64,000 nt of DNA from Streptomyces sp. Edi2 (GCF_040253635.1 NZ_JBEJGX010000003.1:8581501-8645500), one strand, 5' to 3'; positions 10,245 to 18,830 are shown, counted from the first letter of the stretch. The notes: a model not told the origin generated them from the sequence alone. Program-made: numbers and translations.

Positions 10245-10832
10245 GTGTGGGATGACGACCGTGACGGACGCCGTGAGCACGAGGGCCTGGCCCGCGCGCT
10301 GGATGAAAGCGGGGCTCCGGACCGCAGGATCTGGAACGGGCACCGCTGGCAGGACTGGGACTCTTGGGGTGAGACCGGGCTGGTCACCTTCGACCTGCAC
10401 CCCGGAGAGCCGGCCGCACTGCGAGCCGAGTGCCAGTGTGTCTGGCACGGCGAAGCCCACCCGGTGAACGGCGACCCCATCTCGGCCGCGGCCGAGGTCA
10501 AGACCGACTGGGAGCAGCACATCGCTACGGTCACCGCAGCGATGTATCCGGTGGACGTCGCCGACGAGATGGGCGACCTGATGAGTCGGCTGTACATGCT
10601 GACCCAGGAGCAACCACTCGCCGCCCTGACCGCGCTGCGCGAGCTTGAGCAGAAGATCGAACCGCTACGGGTGGTCACCGTGGCCCACGCCCGGCATCTG
10701 CCGCTGTCCTGGCAGAAGGTCGCCGACGCGCTCGGCGTCACCCGGCAAAGCGCCTGGGAGAAATACCAGTTCGCTGGGACCGGGGCAGACGTCGATGCCG
10801 CCTACGCGAAGGCCGCACCGCCTGTCTCATGA
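10245..10832 (+). CDS. Hypothetical protein with C-terminal HTH-like segment
   Basis: A 195-residue protein starting at GTG 10245, six bases after AGGAGGAA. The N-terminal half is Trp-rich and acidic. A helical middle (about 100-140) precedes LPLSWQKVADALGVTRQSAW near residue 160, which reads as a helix-turn-helix. I do not recognise the family. It is the only gene inside the 53-bp inverted-repeat unit and follows two palindromes, so a self-regulating DNA-binding protein is plausible. Confidence 0.7.
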   Translation: MWDDDRDGRREHEGLARALDESGAPDRRIWNGHRWQDWDSWGETGLVTFDLHPGEPAALRAECQCVWHGEAHPVNGDPISAAAEVKTDWEQHIATVTAAMYPVDVADEMGDLMSRLYMLTQEQPLAALTALRELEQKIEPLRVVTVAHARHLPLSWQKVADALGVTRQSAWEKYQFAGTGADVDAAYAKAAPPVS

Positions 10833-10880
10833 GATGCATGGCCCCTGTGCATGGGCTGTTCGATTCCCACGGTTAGCTCA

Positions 10881-10933
10881 GGTGCCTCCGGAAATGGTGA
10901 ACATCTGCTGTCCGTTCTCGCGAACAAAGCCAG
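10881..10933 (-). repeat. 53-bp perfect inverted repeat, right copy
   Basis: Exact reverse complement of 10042-10094. With the left copy it bounds an 892-bp unit (10042-10933). Its outermost bases also resemble 19551-19572, where another gene is cut short. Confidence 0.9.
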
Positions 10934-11228
10934 CGAGGATGTGCTTCGACAGCCTAGTTAGTCGAGTACAGCGCGCTGACCTGCGTCGACTGAGTTGGGT
11001 GTCAACACGACGTTCGATGGACCGGATCATCGTGTCAGAGGGGGCGCGATTGCCGTGGGAGGTGTCGGACTTGTCGTCGGCGACCGCCTCGGGGTGAGAA
11101 CGTGGGCGTCCGATCGGGTCGCGGTCCTGGAGGGCCAGCCCCCTGAACCTCCGTCCAGGTCCAGGTGCAGGTCCCGGCCGGCACCCCCAGGGCCGGCCGT
11201 TTCACGGGCTGGGACAACAAACAGGTGT
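10934..11228. other. No recognisable gene
   Basis: Noncoding-looking DNA between the right inverted repeat and the stop of the FG-GAP gene. No motif, terminator or relic was identified. Confidence 0.5.
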
Positions 11229-12575
11229 CTACGAACCTTGGTTCTTGCTAGGGGTGAGCGGGAAGGATGCCTCGTCGCGGTCCGTGCCGTCGGTGATCCA
11301 CCACCTGCCCCCGCCGAAGAGTGCCAGTTCTGCGCGGCCATCGCCGTCCCAGTCGTGGGTGTCGAAGAGCATGCCGTCGCTGGAGCCGTCGTCACCCGGC
11401 ACGGAGCGCTTGGTGGCGCGCCAGGGCTTCGACCCGAGCCCGTGCTCAGAGCCGCCCCGCAGCACCTCGATCCGCGCGTCCCCCGTCTCTTTCTTCTTGG
11501 TGAGCTGGACGGCCAGGTCGTCGCAGCCATCGCCGTTGAAGTCTGCGGCGGCGAGCTTGCTGCCGAAGCCCTCCTTGAAGTCGCCGCCTTCCATGGTGAC
11601 CCACTTCCCCGGCTCCTTCCCATAGCGGACGCTGACCTGACCGCGCCGGTGAGGCGTGTCCTCCTCGTCGTCGCTGTCGACGAAGCTCCGGCCGACAGCG
11701 ACGTCCTGCCGACCGTCGCCGTCGAAGTCGCCGAAGACGACGTTCTCGCCCTCCGGCAGCCGCTCGGGCTCCTTGCTCAGGCCGCTGGCGGTACGGGCGC
11801 CGCCGGTGAACAGCAGGGGCGGATCCCACGGGGAGTCGTAGAGCGCGAGATCGGTGGCGCGGTCGTCGTTCGCGTCCCCGGCGACCAGCACGGGTGTCGC
11901 GCCCTTGTGGACCGGGCTGGGGATCTTCACGGCCCGGGCGGGGGCACCCGAGCGCTTGAACGGTCCCTTGAGGACGACCAGTTCGCCCTGCTCATCGCCC
12001 GAGTCCTTGAAGACCGCGAGGTCGGTGTGGCCGTCCCCGTCGAAGTCGCCGGCGATCGGCGCGGAGTGGTAGCCGCTGCCCGGCAGCGGGACGCGCCCGT
12101 GCGGCCCGTCGGCCCGCGGGCCCTTGGGGCCTCCCCACAGGACCTGGGCGGCGCTGCTGACGACGAGGTCGGCGTGGCCGTCCTCATCCAGATCGGCGAC
12201 CGTGGGCTGGAGCGGGTCGTCGCCCACCTGGATGTCGTCCGGCACACCGAGGTCGTCCTGCGTGAGGACGGTCGTGCGGTCGTGGTCCGGACCGCGCTCG
12301 GAGCCGGGCACGACGACCACGTCGACCTTCAACGACCGGGAAATCTCGTGCACCAGATCGGCGAAGCCGTCCCCGTCGAGGTCGGGGGTCGCGGGCGTGT
12401 CCTCAGACGCGGAAACGACCGGTCGGCAGGGACTGCCGGGTACCGAGCGCACACCGTCGTCGGACGGGAGAAGGACGAGGAACGCCACCACCGCCACCAC
12501 GACGAGAGAGGCCACCACGGCGTGCCACACGCGCAGGTGGCGGAAGAACGGACCGCCTGCCGTCGGAAAGTGCAT
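11229..12575 (-). CDS. Membrane-anchored FG-GAP/VCBS-repeat (integrin-like) protein
   Basis: A 448-residue protein with a short cytoplasmic start, one transmembrane segment near residues 15-35 (VVASLVVVAVVAFLVLLP) and a large extracytoplasmic region. That region has at least six Ca2+-binding FG-GAP loops, for example DLDGDGFADL, DLDEDGHADL, DFDGDGHTDL, DFDGDGRQDV, DFNGDGCDDL and DWDGDGRAEL. Together they predict a beta-propeller for surface binding. ATG 12575 gives a start just before the membrane segment; an upstream in-phase extension is less likely. It lies inside the insertion that splits phzF, so it may be imported cargo. Ligand unknown. Confidence 0.8.
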   Translation of the reverse strand: MHFPTAGGPFFRHLRVWHAVVASLVVVAVVAFLVLLPSDDGVRSVPGSPCRPVVSASEDTPATPDLDGDGFADLVHEISRSLKVDVVVVPGSERGPDHDRTTVLTQDDLGVPDDIQVGDDPLQPTVADLDEDGHADLVVSSAAQVLWGGPKGPRADGPHGRVPLPGSGYHSAPIAGDFDGDGHTDLAVFKDSGDEQGELVVLKGPFKRSGAPARAVKIPSPVHKGATPVLVAGDANDDRATDLALYDSPWDPPLLFTGGARTASGLSKEPERLPEGENVVFGDFDGDGRQDVAVGRSFVDSDDEEDTPHRRGQVSVRYGKEPGKWVTMEGGDFKEGFGSKLAAADFNGDGCDDLAVQLTKKKETGDARIEVLRGGSEHGLGSKPWRATKRSVPGDDGSSDGMLFDTHDWDGDGRAELALFGGGRWWITDGTDRDEASFPLTPSKNQGS

Positions 12576-12936
12576 CAGCCCACTGCACAGGCGTGGACGC
12601 GGGCCGCACAAGGAAGTGGATCATTCTGTTACGGGGGTGATGCACGACGGCCCTGCCCCCCCGTTGCGGCCCACGGGTACGTAGGGCGGTGAGCCAGGGC
12701 CTCTGCCGGGAAGCGATGCGCGCGGCCCAGCTACACGGTTGGGACGTCTGCCTGATCCTCACGCCGTCCGCTAGCTCACCGAGGACGCCGAGGGCGAGAT
12801 CGAGGGAGTATCCGGCGGCAAGCCAAGCAGCACCTCCCGGATGTGGCCCGCCGACCAACGAGCCTGGCCAGCGCCCTTCTTGGGGACTCTGCGATCCGGG
12901 CGCCGGTGGAGCCCGTCGCCCGTCGCCGGTCCTCCG
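12576..12936. other. No recognisable gene
   Basis: About 360 bases upstream of the FG-GAP gene, presumably holding its promoter. Open frames here lack family features and ribosome sites. Confidence 0.45.
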
Positions 12937-13097
12937 TCATCCGATACCCCCCCGCCCGCCAGGCGCACGACCGTGCGCGACCCCAGCAACTCGACCGCCA
13001 TCCCCTCGGCGGACAACTCCCGCCTCCACAACAGGTGGAACAACACGGGCAGCGTCGGCCCGGCCATTAGCGGCCCGGATGGCCAGAAGACCTTCAT
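12937..13097 (-). pseudogene. Possible TnsA-like transposase subunit C-terminal relic
   Basis: The minus strand encodes TLPVLFHLLWRRELSAEGMA followed by a HGRT-like SRTVVRLAGGG. This resembles the C-terminal end of streptomycete TnsA-like heteromeric transposase endonucleases (PALYHLLWR-type). Neither the endonuclease core nor TnsB/TnsC genes are present. The match is from memory of the family and short, so this is tentative. Confidence 0.35.
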
Positions 13098-13304
13098 CAG
13101 CCGGGTCCAGCAACGGACGCCGCCGACGCCCGCGCACGCCCTCCACCCACGACAACTCGACGTACGGCACGGCGCTGTCCGCCCTTGCCGATACCGACAT
13201 ACGACACCCCCCGCGCGCTCACCCCCTCACGACTGGATTCACTGCCAGCGAAGCCGAAACGGCTGGATTCGCTGTCAAACGCCTCGATTGGATGGCAGAG
13301 GACA

Positions 13305-13595
13305 GAGGACACTCTGTCCTTCGCCGCCCCGCCCCGGGTGCGCGACGGCGCGCTCGACGACGACTACCTGAATCAGATCGTGGCCGCGTTCGGCATCAGG
13401 CGGGAGAGGGCCGTGGCTCATCAGTGGGTCGACAACGGTCCCGGCTGGGCCGTGGTCCAGCTGGCCACGGCCCAGGAGGTCCTCGATCTCGAACCCGATC
13501 TGGTCCTGATCCCGGACGCGATGGTCGGCGCGATCGGCGCCTACCCCGAGGGATTTGAGTACGCCTTCGAGCTGCGTACGTCGCTGGCTCCCTGA
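13305..13595 (+). pseudogene. PhzF-family protein, C-terminal part (split gene)
   Basis: From Thr at 13311 the phase reads TLSFAAPPRVRDGALDDDYL, then QWVDNGPGWAVVQL and VGAIGAYPEG, all standard PhzF second-domain segments. It continues the N-terminal half ending at 10042. The stop at 13593 comes about 60 residues early. A frameshifted VGEEASVARG-like stretch just beyond hints at further decay of the usual EDPVTGS region. Confidence 0.8.
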
Positions 13596-13745
13596 TGGTC
13601 GGCGAGGAGGCCAGTGTGGCGCGGGGCACTGACATCACATCAGGCCGTGGCGGGCTCCGGCTTCCCGTCGCCCTGTTTGATTCTAGAGCCACCACGGCAA
13701 GGCTCTTGCGGCGTCAGCGTTCTACTGACACCCGCCAGGGCGGAA

Positions 13746-13781
13746 GCACTGAGGGCCCGGCGATTGCCGGGCCCTCAGTGC
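13746..13781. terminator. Strong bidirectional hairpin terminator
   Basis: GCACTGAGGGCCCGGC (13746-13761) and GCCGGGCCCTCAGTGC (13766-13781) form a perfect 16-bp stem with a 4-base loop. It sits between the convergent phzF remnant and the lipoprotein gene whose stop is at 13794. Confidence 0.85.
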
Positions 13782-13793
13782 TTGGTGGGACGG

Positions 13794-15080
13794 TCAGCCG
13801 GTGGCGGGGTGGGCGATCAGCGTGCGGTGGTCGGTCTCGTTGAGGGCAACGCCGGTGTACTCGTTGACAGCGTTCGGGGAAGCGCCGGGGGAGGTGCTGC
13901 GGTCGGCGCCGGTCTTGGCGTCCAGGGCGACGGGGCCGTTGCTGGTCGTGCCGTAGACCACGCCGTGCCAGGCGGCCGTGACGGTGGGGGCGACGCGGTT
14001 GGCGCCCTTGTCCGGCAGGCTCCACAACTGTTTGCCGGTCGTGGCGTTCAGCGCGATGGTGCGGGGCTCCTCGGTCTGGCAGATGGTGACCGAGGCATCG
14101 TCGTAGTGGCAGGCGAGACCGGACAGGTCGCCGGAGAGTTCAGCGGCCTGGCTCCCGTCCGCCGCGAGTACGACGCCCATGGCGTCGCCGCTGTTGTAGT
14201 CGTTGCCGGTGATGGCGATCAGGTCTGGGCCGGCGGGATGCGCAGTCAGCTCGTATCCGTCCAGCTTCTTCCAGATCTGCTTGCCGTCGTGGTTGATGTC
14301 GAGGCCGATGACCTGCTGCCGGACGCTGTCCTTGCTGGTGACGGACACGGCGGTGTTGCCGATGACGGTGGCGGTGCCGACGTGTTCCTTGTGCCAGGAG
14401 GCCTTGTGGGTGCCGAGGTCGACCGCATATGTGACGGCGTCTCCGCCGTATGCGCTGACCACGGCGGTGCTCTTCGTGGCGGCGACCACCCGGACCCGGG
14501 AGTCGTGCTCACTGCCCCAGCTGGGCAGGTCATCCAGGTCGACCGTCCATGCGGTCTTGTTGGTCTTGGTGTCCACTGCGTCCAGTTCGATGCCGACTTG
14601 GCTTGGTGTGGTGCCCTTGCCCGGGAATTCGACGAGGAAGGGTACGAGGATCAGCTGGCCGTCGTGGGTCAGGACCGGGGCGTCGGTCTCCGCGTCGGAC
14701 TCGGCGACCGGCTTGTGGCGCGGCCGTACGGTCGCCGTCGTCTTGCCGGTGCCGGTGCCGGTGCCGGTGTCGATGACTTGGAGGCTGTCGGCGGCCGCGA
14801 CGTAGGCATTTGTGCCGTGCAGCGCGAGCGGCAGGGGCCTGGGGACCGTCCCGTCCCTGGTGATGCTTCCGCGGCCGGCGGCTTCGGGGAGCGGTACGCC
14901 CTTCGCGGCGAACCGCTGTGGTGGGTCGTAGCTCTTGCGCGGGGGAGCGCTGGCGGCTGGCTTCTTCGACTTCGACGCCTTCGGCTTGTGGTCGGCCCCT
15001 GGCTCCGCGGCCCCACCGCACCCGGCCACCAGCACCAGCGTGGCTGACAGGGCAGCGGAGACCTTCAGGATCGAGCGCAT
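13794..15080 (-). CDS. Lipoprotein with PQQ-like beta-propeller
   Basis: A 428-residue lipoprotein starting at ATG 15080, preceded by GGAGGAAAG. The signal peptide ends in the lipobox LVAGCGG (Cys about residue 21), followed by a Lys/Pro/Ala-rich linker. The rest is a series of blades with the PQQ-type pattern, such as VGIELDAVDTKTNKTAWTVD, VIGLDINHDGKQIWKK and TIALNATTGKQLWSLP. It probably acts as an extracellular, membrane-tethered binding propeller; no catalytic site is evident. A GTGCCG hexamer repeated at about 14744-14767 encodes a Thr-Gly tract that could vary in length. Confidence 0.85.
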   Translation of the reverse strand: MRSILKVSAALSATLVLVAGCGGAAEPGADHKPKASKSKKPAASAPPRKSYDPPQRFAAKGVPLPEAAGRGSITRDGTVPRPLPLALHGTNAYVAAADSLQVIDTGTGTGTGKTTATVRPRHKPVAESDAETDAPVLTHDGQLILVPFLVEFPGKGTTPSQVGIELDAVDTKTNKTAWTVDLDDLPSWGSEHDSRVRVVAATKSTAVVSAYGGDAVTYAVDLGTHKASWHKEHVGTATVIGNTAVSVTSKDSVRQQVIGLDINHDGKQIWKKLDGYELTAHPAGPDLIAITGNDYNSGDAMGVVLAADGSQAAELSGDLSGLACHYDDASVTICQTEEPRTIALNATTGKQLWSLPDKGANRVAPTVTAAWHGVVYGTTSNGPVALDAKTGADRSTSPGASPNAVNEYTGVALNETDHRTLIAHPATG

Positions 15081-15230
15081 TCGAGACTTTCCTCCATGTC
15101 CGGGACCAGATCGCCCTGCCGAAACTACGTGTCGTGCCGCCAACGCTCAGTCGCTGCGCCGATTTTGACCGGATCGGAATCAGCGCTCGGGGCCGCCGCG
15201 GTCGCGGTCGTCACGCTGCCGGTGCTACCG

Positions 15231-15333
15231 CTCCCAGCGCGACCGCCACGCCGAGGCCCTGTGGGCCGACCAGCACCGGGCCGAGATCATCGCCTTGGCC
15301 CGCCGGCTCCTGGCCGTCCCCGATCTGCAGTAG
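15231..15333 (+). pseudogene. C-terminal gene fragment, family unknown
   Basis: The phase ending in TAG 15331-15333 reads YRSQRDRHAEALWADQHRAE followed by IIALARRLLAVPDLQ, an amphipathic helical tail with good streptomycete codon bias. No start exists upstream. It looks like the 3' end of a lost gene. Confidence 0.4.
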
Positions 15334-15369
15334 CGTGCCGACCGGTCCACCAACGCAGCGGGCACCACC

Positions 15370-15702
15370 ATGCGGGCCGCCGAACTCGCCGCAAGGGCCG
15401 GCACGTCCCCTCCGGCGCCCGTCCGGATGCCCTGGCCCGGCCTGCTCGCCGAGTACCTGCAGGACAGCGCCAACGCGGTGTGGCCGGGTGGCGCGAAGCG
15501 GAAACAGATGCACATGCTCTTCGGCCTCCTCGGGCACGCCGTCGACCCCGACTACATCGACTTGAGCGATCACGACGACATCGTCCGCGACATCCGTCAG
15601 CTCTACCGCGACGCCGGCCCCGCCGCCCCCCGCATCCGCTACGAGCAGCGCCCGAGCTGGTCGGAGGTCTGTCCGCTGTTGAGAGCGATGCACTGGGATG
15701 AT
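15370..15702 (+). CDS. Hypothetical protein, possibly degraded
   Basis: An ATG at 15370 opens a phase with a protein-like sequence (MPWPGLLAEYLQDSANAVW, then LFGLLGHAVDPDYIDLSDHD and DIVRDIRQLYRDAG). No family was recognised. Beyond about 15700 the same phase runs into sequence antisense to the AbiEii gene, so the natural 3' end seems lost. It may belong with the fragment just upstream. Confidence 0.4.
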
Positions 15703-15858
15703 GACCCGCCCCGGAAGAGCAAATCTACGCGATGGCACACCTGGACGGCGGTCACCGCCCGAGTTCGAGCCAGCCGGCCTTCGGACGACTTCAACTCACT
15801 GGCCGCCTATGAGAAACAGGGCGGAGGCGGGAATGGCCAGGGCTGCTGCGCAGCGAGG

Positions 15859-16529
15859 TCAGTTGTCGTCCGGGTCTTCCCCGGCGTAGAGCCGGGTGTC
15901 GAGATCGCCGGCCCAGCCCAGGGCCCAGGCGCGCAGGTCCTCTACCTGCTCAGGGCTCAGTCCGTAGTCGGCGAAGTCCTGGTCATCCCACCACTCGGCA
16001 CCGGCGAGGCGGTCGTGCATATCGTGGAGGCTGAACTCGAAGTGGGCGTGGCGGCGGCCAAGGTTTTCCAGGTCGGCGGTGGAGCGATGCCGGGTGGCGG
16101 CGTGGACGTCGATGAGGTCGCGGACCGCGCCGCGGTCCGCGAGCGCGCGGACCTTGGTCGCGATCCCGTCGTCCAGCGCGAGAACCGCCCGTACTCGGTG
16201 ACTGTCGGCTGTGCCCAGAACGCCTCTTTGAGGACGTCGACCTCGCACTCCTCGCCGGTGGCGGGGTCGGTGGCGATGAGCCGGCCCGACAACGGACTGG
16301 GCTCGATGTGCCGCACACCCCAGCCACGCTCGGCCAGCCCGTCACCGACCGTACGGACGATCTCGTCGATAGGAGCCGGGCTCTCGATGGCCACGTCCAG
16401 GTCCTGGGAGAGCCGGTCGACCAGGCCGTGGGCCTGCACGGCATACCCGCCGGTGATCACCAGCGGGTAGGGCGTGCCGATAGCAAGGACGTCGGCCAGG
16501 AGCCGGCGGTGCAAATCCGTCAGGTTCAC
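15859..16529 (-). pseudogene. AbiEii/AbiGii-type nucleotidyltransferase toxin, frameshifted
   Basis: The N-terminal phase from GTG 16529 gives PYPLVITGGYAVQAHGLVDR followed by SQDLDVAIESP, the GG-x-A and D-x-D motifs of MNT-fold toxins. After TVTEYG (about 16195) the family continues in a second phase with VLALDDGIATKVRALADRGA, DLIDVHAATRH and a C-terminal helical region to 15859. A single-base change explains the break; programmed recoding or sequence error are alternatives. The start overlaps the stop of the upstream gene (GTGA), typical of coupled toxin-antitoxin pairs. Confidence 0.75.
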
Positions 16530-16891
16530 GCGGCCGTCGCGGCCGACGCCGTGGCGAGCTCAGGAAAAGCGGCTTCCCACACGTCCCTGAGCGGGCGGCT
16601 GATCAGCGTGCGCAGCACCGGCCACTGTGCGAGGAGCAGGTCCCGGTTCAGGAAGTCGATCAGGTCCTGGCGCTGTCCTTCGGCCAGGACAGTGCGGTAC
16701 AGGCTCATCCGGGAGCGCGGCTGCTCCAGGCCGTAGGAGCGGCGGCCCGACCAGGCCACGTGCAGCGGCAGGTCGACCGTACCGTGGGTGGGACCGTTCA
16801 GGTCCTCCAGATGCGCGGGCAGCCGCTGTGCGTACTGGGCACACAACAGCTCGAACGCGTTCGGCGGAGACGACGGAGGCTGCACGGTCAT
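16526..16891 (-). CDS. Conserved partner gene of the AbiEii-like toxin
   Basis: A 121-residue protein starting at ATG 16891. It is helical, with a basic core (WSGRRSYGLEQPRSRMSLYR, then TVLAEGQRQDLIDFLNRDLL). It has no winged HTH like classical AbiEi antitoxins. Its four-base overlap with the nucleotidyltransferase gene indicates translational coupling and a functional pair, so it may be the antitoxin. A second, truncated copy lies at 18496-18795 without a toxin partner. Confidence 0.7.
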   Translation of the reverse strand: MTVQPPSSPPNAFELLCAQYAQRLPAHLEDLNGPTHGTVDLPLHVAWSGRRSYGLEQPRSRMSLYRTVLAEGQRQDLIDFLNRDLLLAQWPVLRTLISRPLRDVWEAAFPELATASAATAA

Positions 16892-17033
16892 GCCCCCAGT
16901 ATCGCCCGGCGGGCCCAGCGGTTGCTACGCCGCGGCTGAGCTCGAGGGGTGAGTGCGTTACCCGCGACGGCCGGCCGCCGAGCTCATGGTCAAAAGAGGG
17001 AGACCGGGGGAGACCCCAGCCCCATAGTTGTTC

Positions 17034-17039
17034 TATAGT
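17034..17039 (+). promoter_or_regulatory. Candidate -10 element for leaderless vapB-like transcript
   Basis: TATAGT ends six bases before the ATG at 17046 inside an unusually AT-rich patch, and no ribosome site precedes that ATG. This spacing fits a leaderless mRNA starting at or near the ATG. CCATAG/CTATGG symmetry around it could be an autoregulatory site. Confidence 0.5.
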
Positions 17040-17045
17040 TTACCT

Positions 17046-17330
17046 ATGGCATCGACGACGATTCAGGTCCTCCGGGAGACCCGTGATCACCTGGCTGAGC
17101 TGGCCAAGGAGCGCGGCGTGAGCATCGGCCAGCTGGTCGAAGCGCTCGCCGCGGAGCAGCCGACTGCGGCACAGCGGGCTGAACGGCTGGCCGCCGACCG
17201 GGAGGCCGTACGCCGCATGATGGGCGTGGACCTCCCCGACGAGGAGTTCGAGCAAGCTCCCGATGTGCTCGGCAACATCTACAAGATCGCTGCCGAGAAG
17301 GTCCGGGCCGCCAGGGGCACCGCCGCGTGA
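17046..17330 (+). CDS. VapB-like antitoxin
   Basis: A 94-residue protein whose N-terminus (STTIQVLRETRDHLAELAKE) has a ribbon-helix-helix-like pattern for DNA binding. A helical, acidic tail follows (VDLPDEEFEQAPDVLGNIYK) that could cover the toxin. The stop overlaps the GTG of the PIN-like gene by GTGA. The pair is therefore a typical type II toxin-antitoxin operon. Confidence 0.75.
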   Translation: MASTTIQVLRETRDHLAELAKERGVSIGQLVEALAAEQPTAAQRAERLAADREAVRRMMGVDLPDEEFEQAPDVLGNIYKIAAEKVRAARGTAA

Positions 17331-17725
17331 TCATCCTGGACACTAGTGCCGTCAGGGCACTCGCCGATGGCCACAAAACGCTGAACCTCCTGGCCGGCAA
17401 CATGGCGAAGACACCCGGCGAACGCCTCAACATCCCCGCCCTGTGCCTGACCCAGGCCGAAGCCGGCGAAGAAGACCTCTCGCAGCACGTCCTCGCCCTC
17501 TCCTCCGTGGTGGTCGACAGCCTCGACACCATGGCCGCCGTCAGCGTCGGCACCATGATCCGCGACGGCTACGGCGGGCCCGACACCTGCCACGCCCTGT
17601 ACTGCGCACTGCCACGCCCCGAGTTCACTGGCATGTCGATCCTGCTGACCGGCAACGAGGACGCCTACCCGCCCGGCGTGGTCACCGTCGACATCGACTC
17701 ACCCGGAATGCTGGGCTTCCACTGA
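17327..17725 (+). CDS. PIN-domain-like toxin (VapC-like)
   Basis: A 132-residue protein beginning IILDTSAVRALADGH, with the first PIN acidic residue at Asp5. A central acidic site is in LTQAEAGEED and later Asp residues occur in DTCHALYCALPRPEF and TVDIDSP. It would cleave RNA in a Mg2+-dependent manner when freed from the upstream antitoxin. Sequence is divergent from standard VapC, so the assignment rests on fold-type motifs and operon layout. Confidence 0.7.
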   Translation: MIILDTSAVRALADGHKTLNLLAGNMAKTPGERLNIPALCLTQAEAGEEDLSQHVLALSSVVVDSLDTMAAVSVGTMIRDGYGGPDTCHALYCALPRPEFTGMSILLTGNEDAYPPGVVTVDIDSPGMLGFH

Positions 17726-17802
17726 CAGGACTCCGCGGAACGACCGGGCACTGCCCGCCGCCTGAACCACTGGGTCACCATCGCCGCGGTCGCGGTGCGC
17801 GC

Positions 17803-18216
17803 TCACCGGGTGGCCGTCCGCAGGTAGGAGCGAGCGAAGCAGCCGGCCGGCTCGACGAGCGGCGCCGCTCCCTCGACGTCGCCGAGTTCCTCAGCCCGGT
17901 CCTGGAGCGACGCGGTGGTCTCCAGCCATGCGGCGAGCAGGACCGCGGTCTGCGGGTCCAGCCCGGCCATGTGCGCAGCTGCCCCCAGGGCCTGCGCGTG
18001 GGTGCGTTGCTCGGGGTCGTCGGCGTAGGCGAACGAGGCGAGGACGCTGTTGCTCACCGTCCCGTCCGGCTCGACATCCTCCGGCGCGAAGGCGGCCAGG
18101 ATCAGGGTGCCCGTCTCGTCTTGGTCCACCATCCAGCGCTCGTCAGGTGAATCGGTCGCCTCGGCTGCGCGGCGCCGGAGAAGCGTCGCGGCCTGCCGCA
18201 ACAGTTGCGCCGTCAT
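17803..18216 (-). CDS. Hypothetical protein, Streptomyces accessory family
   Basis: A 137-residue protein starting at ATG 18216 in MTAQLLRQAATLLRRRAAEA. The C-terminal part contains GLDPQTAVLLAAWLETTASL and ends LRTATR. No catalytic motif is seen; function unknown. A truncated relative is encoded on the plus strand at 35740-35931 with the same GLDPQ-AVLLAAWLETTASL core. The family therefore occurs twice in this accessory segment. Confidence 0.65.
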   Translation of the reverse strand: MTAQLLRQAATLLRRRAAEATDSPDERWMVDQDETGTLILAAFAPEDVEPDGTVSNSVLASFAYADDPEQRTHAQALGAAAHMAGLDPQTAVLLAAWLETTASLQDRAEELGDVEGAAPLVEPAGCFARSYLRTATR

Positions 18217-18495
18217 GCGCTCCTCCACCGCGCGGCGGTGCTTCCATTCTCGCCCCGGTCCCGTCGTGTGGCCTGTCCGGCTGACGGGACGGCGAAACGC
18301 GGCCGCTAGACGGGATTGGTCCGTGCTGACGCGGCATGGCGACGGCGGCGGCCTCGCGCATGCCAAGGAGATAGGAGGGGCGACGGGTTCATCGGCGAGC
18401 AGCGGAACATCAACGCCACTCTCGTGGAGCTGCTCTCCTCCCTCGCGGGCAAGGACCCCAACGCCAGCTGAACCATCCCGTTACGTAACGCACCG
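18217..18495. other. No recognisable gene
   Basis: Intergenic DNA upstream of the previous gene; no motif or relic was identified. Confidence 0.45.
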
Positions 18496-18795
18496 CTAGC
18501 TCCCCTTCACACGTCCGTCGCGGGCGGTGGTGAGCTCGGGGAAAGCGCCTTCCCGCATATCCCTGATCGGGCGGCTGATCAGCGTGCGCAGCACGGGCCA
18601 CTGTGCGAGGAGCAGGTCCCGGTTCAGGAAGTCGATCAGGTCCTGGCGCTGTCCTTCGGCCAGGACGGTGCGGTACAGGCTCATCCGGGAGCGCGGCTGC
18701 TCCAGGCCGTAGGAGCGGCGGCCCGACCAGACCACGTGCAGCGGCAGGTCGACCGCGCCGCGGGCCGGACCGGTCAGGTCCTCCAGCTGCGGGCA
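18496..18795 (-). pseudogene. Truncated second copy of the AbiEii partner gene
   Basis: The encoded sequence repeats WSGRRSYGLEQPRSRMSLYR and the following 40 residues of the 16526-16891 protein almost exactly. The DNA is also nearly identical over about 240 bases. The original start is missing: similarity stops near 18790, where an ISL3 fragment begins on the other strand. No nucleotidyltransferase follows, so this is an orphan remnant. Confidence 0.75.
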
Positions 18796-18830
18796 GCCGC
18801 CTTGGCGGCGGGCATCGACCACGACCGCGC

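Larger units (their letters stand above)
10043..13310. mobile_element. 3.27-kb insertion splitting phzF
   Basis: The segment lies between two phzF halves, with GAGGAC at both edges (10037-10042 and 13305-13310), consistent with a short target duplication. Contents are a 0.9-kb unit bounded by 53-bp inverted repeats with an HTH-like gene, an FG-GAP protein gene, and a possible TnsA-like relic. No complete transposase is visible, so the original mover may have decayed or acted in trans. Confidence 0.7.

Noticed and set aside
10995..12692. Long plus-strand open frame opposite the FG-GAP gene
   Set aside because: It is an antisense shadow: the minus strand shows repeated calcium-loop motifs and a membrane anchor, while the plus frame has no family features or ribosome site.
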